55,663 bases of DNA, from IMG/VR virus record IMGVR_UViG_3300044984_002647, positions 1 through 55,663 of that record; one strand, written 5' to 3'. The notes below the pieces were generated by a model. That model worked only from the letters and a program-made list of their open reading frames with translations, did no database searches and was not told the DNA's origin. Below are positions 29,243 to 39,271 of this stretch, one piece after another. The position numbers and the translations under genes are program-made. Each line of letters opens with the position of its first letter. Within the stretch, counting starts at the first letter, position 1. The stretch comes from a virus.

Positions 29243-32200
29243 ATGGCAAAAGACCTAATAGACCCAAAAGATTTAGAATCAGCAATCGCCAAGCTTTCTT
29301 TGCGTGGAAACAAGGAAATGTTGGAGATGGAGAGCATTGCCAAGAACATTGCCAAACAATTTGAAAGAATAAACAAAAATTTAAATTCTGGTATCGGTAG
29401 TATGAAAGAAATGAGGAATTTCTCCAAGGAAATACTCAAAGATACAAAAGCGAGGACTTTGCTTTTGAATGAGATGGAGCAAAGAACGGACTCCGCCGAG
29501 TCTAACTTAATAGCGGCAAAATTGAAAAGAATTCAATTACAAAGTAACGAGATTGGTGGTGAGAAAATTTTAAGTCAGCTAGAACAAGATATTTATACAC
29601 ATAAGCTGAATCAGTTGGCGGTAGAAAACAAGATGTCGGAAATAACGAAAAACCAACAAGATAGAGTTGCATTGTCAGAAGATTCTTATTTCGCGGAAAA
29701 GAAAAAACTTGCATTAGCTGAAAAACTTAAAGACGTTCAAGAAAAAATAACTCGGGCAAGTAGTGCCGGTGAAGATTATTGGGGACAAACTGGTAGACTG
29801 ATGGTACAACAAGTATCCATGTTACGAGAAATAGCACAGACTGATAGTGAAATAGCCGAAATAAATGAGGGGATATCGCGGAATTCGAGAGAGAGTAATA
29901 GCTTAACTGCGGGGCTACTGCAATTGAACGAAGATAATATAAAACTCGCCATCGAGGGAGAAAATATCGCCAGAAGGCAACTGGAATATCAGAAAGATAT
30001 GTCCAAGCAAATTAAATTATCTTCCGGATATATCGCACACTTAAAAGATTCATCAAAGGACATTCTTGCGATTTTCGGTGGAATATCTGGTAAGATGCAA
30101 ACTTTTGTATCCTCTCTGAAAACTGTACCAAAAAGGTTCTTGCTGATAAATTTGCTAATAGAAGAAGGATTGCGTCGATTTGTGTTGTTGGACCAGACAG
30201 CAGAAAGTTTCAGACGTGAGACTGGGTACACGGCAGACCAGATGGCAAACGTTAGAAAAAATGTAGAGAGCTTGAACGTGGAATTCGCTGATATGGGAGT
30301 CACCATAGAGGCAGCATACAAGTCGGCCAAGGCGTTAACGGATGTTTTTGGTAGAACCTCGCTCGTGACAAAGGAAGCAATGCAAAATATCGCATTGATG
30401 AAAGCCAACCTAAACGTTTCTGAGGAAGATTCAGCCAGTGTGTTGGCAACATTTCAGGGATTGGGTGGAGTAAGCCAGACAGTGGCAATGAACATAATGA
30501 AGGTTGGGGCAAGCTTCTCTGGCAAAATCGGGGTTCCTTTTCAATTGGTGATGCACGATATAGCAAATGTGTCGGAAGAAACTCTGGCATTGCTGGGAGC
30601 AAATCCAAATGTATTGATGAAGTCGGCTATATCAGCAAGAATGTTTGGTACCGATTTGAACAAGCTGGCGGCAACTCAAAAAAGGCTACTCGACTACAGT
30701 TCTAGTATAACTGACGAAATGGAAGCGGGTGCATTGTTGGGAAGAGATATAAGTTTCCAAAAAGCAAGACAGTATGCATATGAAGGAAATATAGCAAAAT
30801 CCACAGAAGCCATTTTGGAGACCGTAAAATCCATCGGAGATTTTAATGCGCTCGATGTTTATCAAAGACAATCTCTAGCTAAAGCATCCGGAATGGAATT
30901 GAAAGACTTGAGTAAGATGATGGCAATCGAGTCTCAGCGCGAAAAAATTAGATTTAGTGGCACAAAAGAAGAGCGAGAAAAATTGGCAGACCAAGAAAAG
31001 GCACTAAAAACATTGGAAGCCCAGAACGATTTGTCCAATGCTGGATTATTGATAGAAGGCGAGCGAGCAATACGCCAACAACAGATGCAAGGGTTGTTAA
31101 CCCGGATGACTGATATGCTTCAAGCCGTTTTGGTGTCTATTGGAGACATATTAGAGCCTATTATAACTCCAATAGTTAGTATTTTATTGCCTGTGTTGCG
31201 TGGAGTTGCGTGGATTATTAAAGGAATTGCGTTCGCATTTAAAGTGTTGGTATTTCCGATTAATTTGGCAGTCGATGCAATTAAATCGTTTGGTGAATAT
31301 TTCCAATGGGTTGGTGAGGGTATTGAGTCGGTTAGTAAAATATTTAAAGATACATTTGGCGGTGCTGAAAATTGGATTAAAGGCATAGCCGGAAGCGCCG
31401 GATTGATTGCATTATTATTCTTTGGAAGCAGTGGTATATCCGGAATGTTGGGAAAATTGAAGGGTGGAATTGGATCGGCATTTAAATTTATGTCGTCGCC
31501 AATCAAATCTATAAAATCCATGTTCGAAAAGAGAGATTTTATCGAACCGATGCAACCAAAAGCGGCGGGCGTTATACCTGACGTGAAACCAGACGCCAAA
31601 GTCGGAAAGGCTGCACAGAGCGGAGCGCGGGCGATGCAATTTTTGACCAACATCGGAAAGGGCATAGCAAATCTTGGTAAAGGAATTGGCAATGCTATAT
31701 CTGGGCTAGTCGGCGGAATATCAAAAAGTATTACATTGATATTTAAAGGTATCGCGCAAGGTGTTGAGAGACTTGCTACACGTAAAGTATTCATGGGCGC
31801 ATTGGCGATTGCCGCGCTCGGAGTTTCTATCCTGCCGTTGGTGTACGCGCTAAAACAATTTACTGACATTGATTGGGCTTCCGTAGCAAAGGGCGGAGCA
31901 GCACTTGGTGCGCTAGCTATATCAGCCGGTATAATGGGAGTGTTCGTTAAGCCGATATTGTTGGGAGCCCTCGCAATTGCGGCATTGGGAGTTGCGTTGA
32001 TTCCATTCGGAGTTGCGGCGATGTCTGCGGGAAAGGGCGTTCAATATTTTGCACGGGGAATTAAGTCCGCCATCGGACCAATAGAAAAATTGAAAAATGT
32101 AAATTTGATTAGCACCGCGGTTGGGATTGGTGCACTCGGTGTCGCATTTACCGCGTTCGGTTACGGTAGCGCGGCAGCGGGGCTTGGGTCTTTCGTTGGC

Positions 32201-32605
32201 ACTTTTCTTGGCGGAGATCCAATTTCAAAGATGGAACGCCTAGCATCAATCGGAGATAAACTGCAACCGGTTGCAAATTCTATTAAAGATATAGGAATCG
32301 CCGTCGGTTCGTTCTCGTCCGTGAATTCTTTCTCGGATGCAATTGTAAAACTGGCAGATTCTATTGGAAAATTGAATGACCAACTGAAATCCGTAAATAC
32401 CGAAAATTTAAATAAACTTTCTGCGATATCGAGCGCGACTGGTGCAACAACAACAAAGGAAACAAAACAGACTGGTGCAGTTACATTTGACACATCCGCA
32501 CTTGAGGCCAAATTTGATACATTAATTGGCATGATGGTGGATGGTAAAATTGTGGCATCGGTAGACCTAGACAAGCTATCGAGTAGAAGTGCAAGAAGGT
32601 CGTAA
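29243..32605 (+). CDS. Tail tape measure protein
   Basis: At 1120 aa this is the longest gene of the tail cluster after the collagen fibre. Residues 1-270 are charged coiled coil (MESIAKNIAKQFERINKN; 'EQDIYTHKLNQLAVENKM'). A helical middle follows. Hydrophobic stretches lie near residues 622-682 ('PIITPIVSILLPVLRGVAWI') and 850-930 ('GALAIAALGVSILPLVYAL' and a second similar copy). This coiled-coil plus membrane-active layout, next to the tube and hub genes, is characteristic of tape measures, which set tail length and enter the host membrane. Two copies of 'LGALAIAALGV' mark an internal duplication. Confidence 0.85.
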   Translation: MAKDLIDPKDLESAIAKLSLRGNKEMLEMESIAKNIAKQFERINKNLNSGIGSMKEMRNFSKEILKDTKARTLLLNEMEQRTDSAESNLIAAKLKRIQLQSNEIGGEKILSQLEQDIYTHKLNQLAVENKMSEITKNQQDRVALSEDSYFAEKKKLALAEKLKDVQEKITRASSAGEDYWGQTGRLMVQQVSMLREIAQTDSEIAEINEGISRNSRESNSLTAGLLQLNEDNIKLAIEGENIARRQLEYQKDMSKQIKLSSGYIAHLKDSSKDILAIFGGISGKMQTFVSSLKTVPKRFLLINLLIEEGLRRFVLLDQTAESFRRETGYTADQMANVRKNVESLNVEFADMGVTIEAAYKSAKALTDVFGRTSLVTKEAMQNIALMKANLNVSEEDSASVLATFQGLGGVSQTVAMNIMKVGASFSGKIGVPFQLVMHDIANVSEETLALLGANPNVLMKSAISARMFGTDLNKLAATQKRLLDYSSSITDEMEAGALLGRDISFQKARQYAYEGNIAKSTEAILETVKSIGDFNALDVYQRQSLAKASGMELKDLSKMMAIESQREKIRFSGTKEEREKLADQEKALKTLEAQNDLSNAGLLIEGERAIRQQQMQGLLTRMTDMLQAVLVSIGDILEPIITPIVSILLPVLRGVAWIIKGIAFAFKVLVFPINLAVDAIKSFGEYFQWVGEGIESVSKIFKDTFGGAENWIKGIAGSAGLIALLFFGSSGISGMLGKLKGGIGSAFKFMSSPIKSIKSMFEKRDFIEPMQPKAAGVIPDVKPDAKVGKAAQSGARAMQFLTNIGKGIANLGKGIGNAISGLVGGISKSITLIFKGIAQGVERLATRKVFMGALAIAALGVSILPLVYALKQFTDIDWASVAKGGAALGALAISAGIMGVFVKPILLGALAIAALGVALIPFGVAAMSAGKGVQYFARGIKSAIGPIEKLKNVNLISTAVGIGALGVAFTAFGYGSAAAGLGSFVGTFLGGDPISKMERLASIGDKLQPVANSIKDIGIAVGSFSSVNSFSDAIVKLADSIGKLNDQLKSVNTENLNKLSAISSATGATTTKETKQTGAVTFDTSALEAKFDTLIGMMVDGKIVASVDLDKLSSRSARRS

Positions 32606-32623
32606 CGGTAATATTTATAGTAT

Positions 32624-34717
32624 ATGTTAACAGATTTTACGCCACCAAACAATTTGAGCCCGATTGTCAGAAGTACTTCTGATAAACGACTTGCTGCGTT
32701 TTCGGCAAAATCCAACGAAATATATAATAAGTACTCTCCGTATGATGGGTCCAGCAACGGAATAGGATTCAGTCAGCCGTTTGTATATACAAAACTTACC
32801 GATTCAAATACAATAAAGAATCTTACAAAGTATGACAGTCAAGCATTTCCAATTGGTTCTACCGTTCGAGATTTGCAACGAGTTGGAAAGTTTGCGGCGA
32901 GTGGAAATGGAATTTTATATATTGGCACTCAGTATTTGTTGCAAAATACAAATGCATTCAATGAAACTCGGATATATAATCCAATCAGCCTAATTAAAGC
33001 AACAGCCAAACCGGGCTCGTTGGGGTTGATAGATTATCCAATACGCCATCTTGAGACGAGCGGTGGAATATTGAATTTTTTCTTAGACTCATTGAAGAGT
33101 ACAATTGGTATGGAGACCAGCGGAGGAAAACAGGCGACGATTGACGGAACTGCAACTGGAAAGAATGGCGTGCTTCCTTATTCCAAATACGCAGGAGAAT
33201 TGGGAGGCGCGAAATATGGAATGATAAGATTTGATACTGGGGCCAATGCCAGCAGTAAATTTTCTAGTTTGTGGGTGTCCGGTGCATCCAAGGGTGGCGG
33301 CGGGGGATTCTTGGAAAATATGGGCAAAGCACTTATTGGTAGATTGACCCGATTGATTCCAAGTACAAATCCATACCGATTTGGAAGTGATACATTAAAA
33401 TGGGAGTATAGACCAGAATATCCAACTGGTCAGGCCGGCGCATACTACGCATTTCTTGACGACAAGTCGGGATTCTTGACCACTCCCCATCGTGCCAGTG
33501 CTATATTCTACAATGATAAAATTTCGGGGGCTGGTACCGCAAAAACCACCGGAGTCGACACCGTAAAAAATTTCCATCGTTATTATCCCGGAAGGAAAGA
33601 CCCGGAAGATACATCGATGATATATGCATCGACTCCAAAAATAACAAACGACGCAGTTGGAGATACAACGTCGGAGATAACTGGCAACGTTGTTACTATA
33701 CAAATAAATAATTTAAAAAAGTTGCACGAGAATATGGAGAAGACCATAGATTCGTATAAAAATGAAGCCCCGCAATTTAGGAAATCGGCGGAAAGATATA
33801 CCGAAGTGAAAGATGCCAACGGTGTATCATATCCAACTTATATGCAAATTCCGGGCAAAGGAAGTTCCCGAGGTACATACACGGATATGTTCGGGGCGAG
33901 TGCTACAATTGAAGAGGCAAACTGGTTTGCAAAATCCAGAGGATTAAAAAAAGAACCGGGCGGTTATACTCCAGAATTTTCCATATACAATACTTATGAG
34001 GATAGTGAAGATAGGTATAATGCGCTAGGAGTATTGAGCGGTTCTCGGGAAGAAGAACCACGAGAACTAACACAGGGCAGGTTTGGAACCAATAAAGCCA
34101 AGTCTAGGGATATTATATTCTTCTATTTTTATGATTTAATAAATCAAATTTATATTCCATTCAGAGCAACTGTGTCGAGTGTAAACGAACAAAATTCTGC
34201 GGAATGGGAAGACATTAATTACATGGGTCGCGCTGACAAATTGTACCTATATAAAGGGTTCTCTCGCGAAACGGCGTTTTCTTTTACGGTATACGCCAAC
34301 AGCTTACAAGAACTTGTTCCTATGTGGAAAAGAATTAATTACTTGGTCGGACTGACTAGGCCGAGCAAATATACCGAACCTGCAATAAACACGGGAGATT
34401 TGAGTGAAAATACAACTGGCAATGAAGGTAGATTCATTTATCCTCCGATGGTAACATTGCGGCTTGGTGATATGTATTACGACCAACCGTGTGTGATATT
34501 TTCGGTTAGCATAAACATACCCGACGACGCAAATTGGGAAACATATCGCGGGGAAGATTATTCATACAGTGCAAGCCCAACCAAAAGAATAACTATAAAA
34601 GGCGAAGCATCGAGACAACTTCCAATGAAAGTCGACATCTCAGTTTCCATGAAACTTCTAGAAAAGCAAAAATCGTTGGTCACCAACGAACATTTCGGGT
34701 TTAATTCTCCACTATAA
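32624..34717 (+). CDS. Baseplate/tail-tube-associated structural protein
   Basis: This 697-aa protein has no recognised catalytic motif. Its C-terminal third, 'DIIFFYFYDLINQIYIPFRATVSSVNE', W-x-D-x-N-Y-M-G-R-A-D and 'YKGFSRETAFSFTVYANSLQELVPMWKRINYL', has the form of phage proteins related to tube-initiator/baseplate subunits such as T4 gp48/gp54. The Gly-rich region near residues 220-235 (SKGGGGGFLENMGKALIGRL) looks like a hinge. It lies between the tape measure and the gp53-like wedge gene, with 2 nt before the latter. The exact T4 counterpart is uncertain. Confidence 0.65.
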   Translation: MLTDFTPPNNLSPIVRSTSDKRLAAFSAKSNEIYNKYSPYDGSSNGIGFSQPFVYTKLTDSNTIKNLTKYDSQAFPIGSTVRDLQRVGKFAASGNGILYIGTQYLLQNTNAFNETRIYNPISLIKATAKPGSLGLIDYPIRHLETSGGILNFFLDSLKSTIGMETSGGKQATIDGTATGKNGVLPYSKYAGELGGAKYGMIRFDTGANASSKFSSLWVSGASKGGGGGFLENMGKALIGRLTRLIPSTNPYRFGSDTLKWEYRPEYPTGQAGAYYAFLDDKSGFLTTPHRASAIFYNDKISGAGTAKTTGVDTVKNFHRYYPGRKDPEDTSMIYASTPKITNDAVGDTTSEITGNVVTIQINNLKKLHENMEKTIDSYKNEAPQFRKSAERYTEVKDANGVSYPTYMQIPGKGSSRGTYTDMFGASATIEEANWFAKSRGLKKEPGGYTPEFSIYNTYEDSEDRYNALGVLSGSREEEPRELTQGRFGTNKAKSRDIIFFYFYDLINQIYIPFRATVSSVNEQNSAEWEDINYMGRADKLYLYKGFSRETAFSFTVYANSLQELVPMWKRINYLVGLTRPSKYTEPAINTGDLSENTTGNEGRFIYPPMVTLRLGDMYYDQPCVIFSVSINIPDDANWETYRGEDYSYSASPTKRITIKGEASRQLPMKVDISVSMKLLEKQKSLVTNEHFGFNSPL

Positions 34718-34719
34718 AA

Positions 34720-35022
34720 ATGAATAGATATAATCCAAATGGTAGAAATGTATTTGCTCGCTATGATGGTAAGAGGGTATATAGTACAACGAGATATCCA
34801 AAAATTCCAATTGGAGCCAATGACATATACATTTACGCAACCGACACAGATTTCTTGGACAGCCTCGCGTTTAAATTTTACAACGATGTTACACTTTGGT
34901 GGGTAATTGCACAGGCCAATGGTATAAAAGCTACACTAAAGGCTCCAACCGGAGAGCAAATAAGAATACCAAAAAATATAGACTTAATTGTTAGCAATTT
35001 CAAGCGCGAAAATGGAATATAA
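34720..35022 (+). CDS. Baseplate wedge protein, gp53/LysM-like
   Basis: The 100-aa sequence has 'YATDTDFLDSLAFKFYNDVTLWWVIAQANGIK' followed by 'PTGEQIRIPKNIDLIVSNF'. The D-x-L-x-x-LA-x-x-F-Y-x-D-x-x-LWWVIAxAN signature is that of T4 gp53-type wedge proteins, built around a LysM-like fold. T4 gp53 is nearly twice as long, so this is a minimal version. It starts 2 nt after the previous gene with an A-rich leader. Role: linking wedges in the baseplate. Confidence 0.75.
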   Translation: MNRYNPNGRNVFARYDGKRVYSTTRYPKIPIGANDIYIYATDTDFLDSLAFKFYNDVTLWWVIAQANGIKATLKAPTGEQIRIPKNIDLIVSNFKRENGI

Positions 35023-35036
35023 TTGTTATAAAAATT

Positions 35037-37463
35037 ATGGCCGACACTAAAATATTTCCATGGGGGCTGCACCCATTAGACGAATGGATTAAAACTGAAC
35101 TGAATAACAGAGCGGGTGAATATGATTTCAATCCAAACTTAACCGACGGTAAGCCATACAGTGGACCAAGAACTGCGTGGACTAGAGTATTTTCCAATGG
35201 AATAAGTGGCGCGGCACCGAATCTAGAGGGATTTGTAATGGGCGGAACAAATGGATTCGACGCTAGCTATGGATTTAAAAACCGCCGCATAACTATAGGC
35301 GTGGACGCGGTTGGCAATCCACACGAAATTTTGGCGGTCGGCGGGGTAGGAGAATATACTGGCAATGATTTTCCGCATAGACCACCCCCAAGTATAGTTT
35401 CGGTAGAGACCGAGTTTTCCGGCGGAACAAACAGTAGTTTCAATGCGCTGTGTAGAACAACTAAAATAACATGGAAATGTTACTCGTTAGAGCAATTGGA
35501 GTATTTGACTCCGTACTTTCTGACCCCGAACATAACTTTATTGGTCGAATGGGGATGGAATAATTATAGTAATGAATCTTTGGTAGATTTGCAAGATATT
35601 GATTGGTTGTATAAAATATATAGTGGAGACCCTGACTACACTTATAAATGGATTAAACAATCCAAGGGAAATTACGATTTGGCTATGGGGCTTATAAATG
35701 ACTATGGATATACTCTTGACGCAGCCGGTGGATATAATTGTTTCACCAGCATAACAAATGCAAACCGATTCATCAGTGGACAATCATACCACGGAAAAAA
35801 TTCGGCGGCGACCAACCCTACCAATAGCAGCGGCTCCATAAAGTTGAAAGACTTTGTGGAATTTGTGTATGAAGACATAGATAATTTGGGCATAAAGAAT
35901 AAGAAGACCGCCGTGCCCGAATTTTCTGTTGTTAATATGGGCGGGATTGGTGGAGTAACCACGGCCAGACAAATTCGCGACGTTTCCAATGATATCAAAG
36001 TATCTACCCGTGGAAGAATATTTAAAAGCGGAGACGCCGGATGGTTTGATTCCGCCAACGCCGATTCTAAAGTGTGGTTTAGAATGGATTTAATCGTTGA
36101 TATAATAAATCGGTTTTTTGAAATACAATTTCTTGACCCAGACGATAAGGATACCAATGTCAAGGGAAACTCTCTCGATATTTCCGGAGTGGTAATGTGT
36201 GCACACCCGGCATTAAAATCCACCAGTAAAAACATATTGATACCAAACCAAATTGCGCCAAGATTTGTTACCGAGGAATCCGCCAGAAAGATCGCGATTT
36301 CCCCGATTAATATGGGAGGAATTGGTGGCGTGGGGACAATTCGAGAAGTACAGGGACCGAGAGACGCGGCAACACTGAGGAGTATACAGTCTATCGGGGG
36401 AACTGGCACACAAGGAGGGAAGCCAGAAGGCGCTTACTATACGCTGTTTCCAACAATAAAGGCTTTCATAGAGGAGAATAAATTCGATGACACTTATGAT
36501 AATTTACATGAGATAATTAATCCGGAGGGTAGGTCATTTCCGGTATATTCCGATTATGTCCCAAATATCGGACCGGGCAAAGTTGACGCTGGATATTGGG
36601 GGTATTTGGAAGATATTTATGTATCCGTCGAATTATTTAAATCGCTCGTCTCGAAGAATGACAATGTTCGAACTCTCATAGAAGATTTGTTGCAGCACAT
36701 TTCAAATTCGGTGTGCGATATATCACAATTGAAATTAATCCCACATACCGTAGATAATACTAAGTACTCCGTAATCGATGTAAATTTTACTTCTATAACT
36801 ACGAAAGAATTGGCGGAGACTTTACAAAGAATTTCAGTTGGCGCAGTAAGTTCAGCATATATGAAATCCGCAAATTTGGAAATAAAAATGGCTCCTGAAA
36901 TGTCAAATCAAATGATAATGCAGAGCAGCAGCGGCAAAAAAACTCTACCCACCGGATATGGTACTGCCAACTATGACCCAAAGAATATAGTGTATAGTAA
37001 ATTATCACGCGGCGATAGAATGTTCGACCGAGCAGTATACACCAAAATCACTCCGGCAAACAGCGAACAAAATAACCCAAATTCAACACAATCAAAATAT
37101 AAGAGACTATTGGCAGATAATAGCAATTTTTATACTTACACGACGGGCAAGGGAGATGCTGTTAAGCAATATATACTGTGCGAATTAGATTCAACATTCA
37201 TGAAATCCATACTGTTGGATATTAAAAACAAAAAATCCATATATACCAACAACAGTCCTATGCCGGGGACTACGTTTAAAATGGAACTACTGGGAATTGG
37301 TGGAGTGCGGTATCTGGCCCAATTCACGTTGGACCACGTGCCAAGTTCATATGGATATGACCGGGCAGTATGGCAAGTTTCCAATGTATCCCAAAGAATA
37401 GAAAACAAGATATGGATTACGGAAATTTCGGCACAAGCCAGACCGTTGACAATTTTTAAATAA
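35037..37463 (+). CDS. Putative baseplate hub/structural protein (808 aa)
   Basis: The N-terminal region starts MADTKIFPWGLHPLDEWIKT. Near residues 140-185 is 'TTKITWKCYSLEQLEYLTPYFL' then 'LLVEWGWNNYSN', a segment seen in large tail proteins of aquatic myophages. C-terminal parts contain 'YLAQFTLDHVPSSYGYDRAVWQVSNVSQRIE', typical of hub proteins that close on the tube. A short motif, NMGGIGGV plus a following R-rich stretch, occurs twice (35934-35975 and 36309-36350). No lysozyme domain is visible. The stop overlaps the next ATG (TAATG). Hub identity is inferred from position and size; T4 gp27 equivalence is not established. Confidence 0.55.
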   Translation: MADTKIFPWGLHPLDEWIKTELNNRAGEYDFNPNLTDGKPYSGPRTAWTRVFSNGISGAAPNLEGFVMGGTNGFDASYGFKNRRITIGVDAVGNPHEILAVGGVGEYTGNDFPHRPPPSIVSVETEFSGGTNSSFNALCRTTKITWKCYSLEQLEYLTPYFLTPNITLLVEWGWNNYSNESLVDLQDIDWLYKIYSGDPDYTYKWIKQSKGNYDLAMGLINDYGYTLDAAGGYNCFTSITNANRFISGQSYHGKNSAATNPTNSSGSIKLKDFVEFVYEDIDNLGIKNKKTAVPEFSVVNMGGIGGVTTARQIRDVSNDIKVSTRGRIFKSGDAGWFDSANADSKVWFRMDLIVDIINRFFEIQFLDPDDKDTNVKGNSLDISGVVMCAHPALKSTSKNILIPNQIAPRFVTEESARKIAISPINMGGIGGVGTIREVQGPRDAATLRSIQSIGGTGTQGGKPEGAYYTLFPTIKAFIEENKFDDTYDNLHEIINPEGRSFPVYSDYVPNIGPGKVDAGYWGYLEDIYVSVELFKSLVSKNDNVRTLIEDLLQHISNSVCDISQLKLIPHTVDNTKYSVIDVNFTSITTKELAETLQRISVGAVSSAYMKSANLEIKMAPEMSNQMIMQSSSGKKTLPTGYGTANYDPKNIVYSKLSRGDRMFDRAVYTKITPANSEQNNPNSTQSKYKRLLADNSNFYTYTTGKGDAVKQYILCELDSTFMKSILLDIKNKKSIYTNNSPMPGTTFKMELLGIGGVRYLAQFTLDHVPSSYGYDRAVWQVSNVSQRIENKIWITEISAQARPLTIFK

Positions 37464-37852
37464 TGAAATACAATGATGCTATAGCTGCGGAATATGGAGG
37501 AAGCTCCGGGAAATTGACTGGCATATCCCCCTCGACAAATAAACCACATCCAAAGGATAGTGATTATAATAATGGATATTTCACGCGGGTTTTTATAAAA
37601 AAAGTTAACGAGAATATATTGATGGAAATTCGCCCCGAAGACGCAAAAAGCATCAATACAATATTGTACAAAATTGTGTATTTGAATTGGAGAATTACGG
37701 GAATTAAAGATACGATCAGGTCTAGCTCCATGGTTAATATTATAGGAGTATCGCAACAAAATTTATTCGAGATTGACCGAATAAAAAAAGAACAAGAACT
37801 TGACTTGTCTAGGTTATTGCAGAATCCGTTGGAATATTGGCGCGGATACTAA
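37463..37852 (+). CDS. Unknown baseplate-cluster protein (129 aa)
   Basis: Coupled to the previous gene by a TAATG overlap. It begins MKYNDAIAAEYGGSSGKLTG, with a Pro/Lys-rich stretch, then a helical C-terminal half ('INTILYKIVYLNWRITGIKDTIRS' and 'NLFEIDRIKKEQELDLSRLL'). No known family is recognised. Position suggests a small baseplate component or assembly factor. It is the last gene of the tail cluster before the polymerase-like gene. Confidence 0.6.
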   Translation: MKYNDAIAAEYGGSSGKLTGISPSTNKPHPKDSDYNNGYFTRVFIKKVNENILMEIRPEDAKSINTILYKIVYLNWRITGIKDTIRSSSMVNIIGVSQQNLFEIDRIKKEQELDLSRLLQNPLEYWRGY

Positions 37853-37892
37853 TTTGGTTGACAGATCGAGTCTATTGGTTAGTGTTGGTTAA

Positions 37893-39260
37893 GTGACTAT
37901 TGTAGAAAGTACATTTGATTTATCCTTGCTAACAGCCAACATAAGTACCGACCAATTGGTATTGGACGTAGTGTGTGTAGATGGGCAGAAGCATTATCTG
38001 AATAATCGTGCAAGTTTGTTGTTTTTCTATTTTCTGTCATCGGACACGGAGTGGTGTGTTCCAATAGAGCACAACGAGTCTTCTCCTTTGCCGGGGATAT
38101 TCGATATCATTCGCCGAGCACTTTCCACATCAATCCAAAGGAAATATACGTTCGACAAAAAAAGCGTAACGCAACTGTTTGGAGAAGATTGCGGTCTACT
38201 AGATATACGACTATTGAGATATCTTAGCACCGGGACCGAAGATGATGACGATGCTACGACTAATTCTCACCGTTTCATAAATTCAATATTTCGGAATTTA
38301 CCTGATACAAATAAGTGTATTCCGTTATTCAAACACGCACGTCTTTTTTCTGACAAAGTTAAACGAGCCCTTCCATTGAATATTTCTATGGTAGACGAAC
38401 CGGGACTCATGTTCGTCAATAATAAAATGACCAACTGTTTTGCTAGGTTGGAGTCCAATGGATTGTATGTTACCGACGATTTCGTGGACGAATTTGGAAA
38501 CGAGCAAGAAAAACATATAAAAAATGGAATAATATATTCTCAATATAATTTGTTGACATCGACCGGAAGACCAAGCAACCGGTTTGGTGGAATCAATTAT
38601 GCGGCACTAAATAAATCCGATAACAGCCGAGAATGTTTCGTATCCAGATATGGAAATGAGGGCACATTAATAATGATGGATTATAGCGCATTCCATCCAA
38701 GATTGATTGCGCACCTTGTCAATTTCCCGATGGATGTTTCGGTGAATCCCTACGAATACTTGGCGAGGTATTATTTCAACAAAGAGGAAATCAACGAAGA
38801 AGATATTGCAGTAGCCAAAGGATTTACATTCACCCAGATATATGGTGGACTAAGTGAAAAATTTCTGCACATCCCGCTATTTGCAAAAATTCAAGAATAT
38901 ATAAACCACCGCTGGAAATTTTTCGAGGAGAATGGGTATATAGAAACCCCAAAGTACCGACGCGAGATTAGGGCGTGCCATATTGAAGACGCAACTCCCA
39001 ATAAGTTATTCAACTATATATTACAAGCATTCGAGACGGAAATGGCAGTAGATGTTCTGGGAGAATTATTGGATAATTTAGAATCAAAAAAGACCAAGGC
39101 GATATTATATACATACGACAGCATTTTGTTCGATGTCCACAAGGAAGATAAAATAGACACAATACGTAAAATTAAGAATATTATGGAACAAGAAAAATTT
39201 CCGGTTAAGGTCTATGTTGGAAAATCTTACAAGGATATGCAGCATATCAAAATTTCTTGA
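37893..39260 (+). CDS. Divergent family-A DNA polymerase-like protein
   Basis: A 455-aa protein from a GTG start. Recognisable elements: 'EPGLMFVNNKMTNCFARLESNGLYV' (thumb-entry segment), LTSTGRPSNRFGGINYAAL (the T-GR-S...N motif), motif A LIMMDYSAFHPRLIAHL (D263), motif B AKGFTFTQIYGG (K309, F313, Y317, G318, same spacing as Klenow K758/F762/Y766/G767), and motif C ILYTYDSILFDV (D409). Departures: the Klenow Glu710 position is His268, the R754 position is Ile, and HDE reads YDS. The N-terminal 140 residues replace the exonuclease and lack obvious DEDD acids. It may synthesise DNA, be a specialised (repair or priming) polymerase, or be inactive. T4 itself uses a family-B polymerase. Confidence 0.75.
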   Translation: MTIVESTFDLSLLTANISTDQLVLDVVCVDGQKHYLNNRASLLFFYFLSSDTEWCVPIEHNESSPLPGIFDIIRRALSTSIQRKYTFDKKSVTQLFGEDCGLLDIRLLRYLSTGTEDDDDATTNSHRFINSIFRNLPDTNKCIPLFKHARLFSDKVKRALPLNISMVDEPGLMFVNNKMTNCFARLESNGLYVTDDFVDEFGNEQEKHIKNGIIYSQYNLLTSTGRPSNRFGGINYAALNKSDNSRECFVSRYGNEGTLIMMDYSAFHPRLIAHLVNFPMDVSVNPYEYLARYYFNKEEINEEDIAVAKGFTFTQIYGGLSEKFLHIPLFAKIQEYINHRWKFFEENGYIETPKYRREIRACHIEDATPNKLFNYILQAFETEMAVDVLGELLDNLESKKTKAILYTYDSILFDVHKEDKIDTIRKIKNIMEQEKFPVKVYVGKSYKDMQHIKIS

Positions 39261-39271
39261 TATTTAATAAT

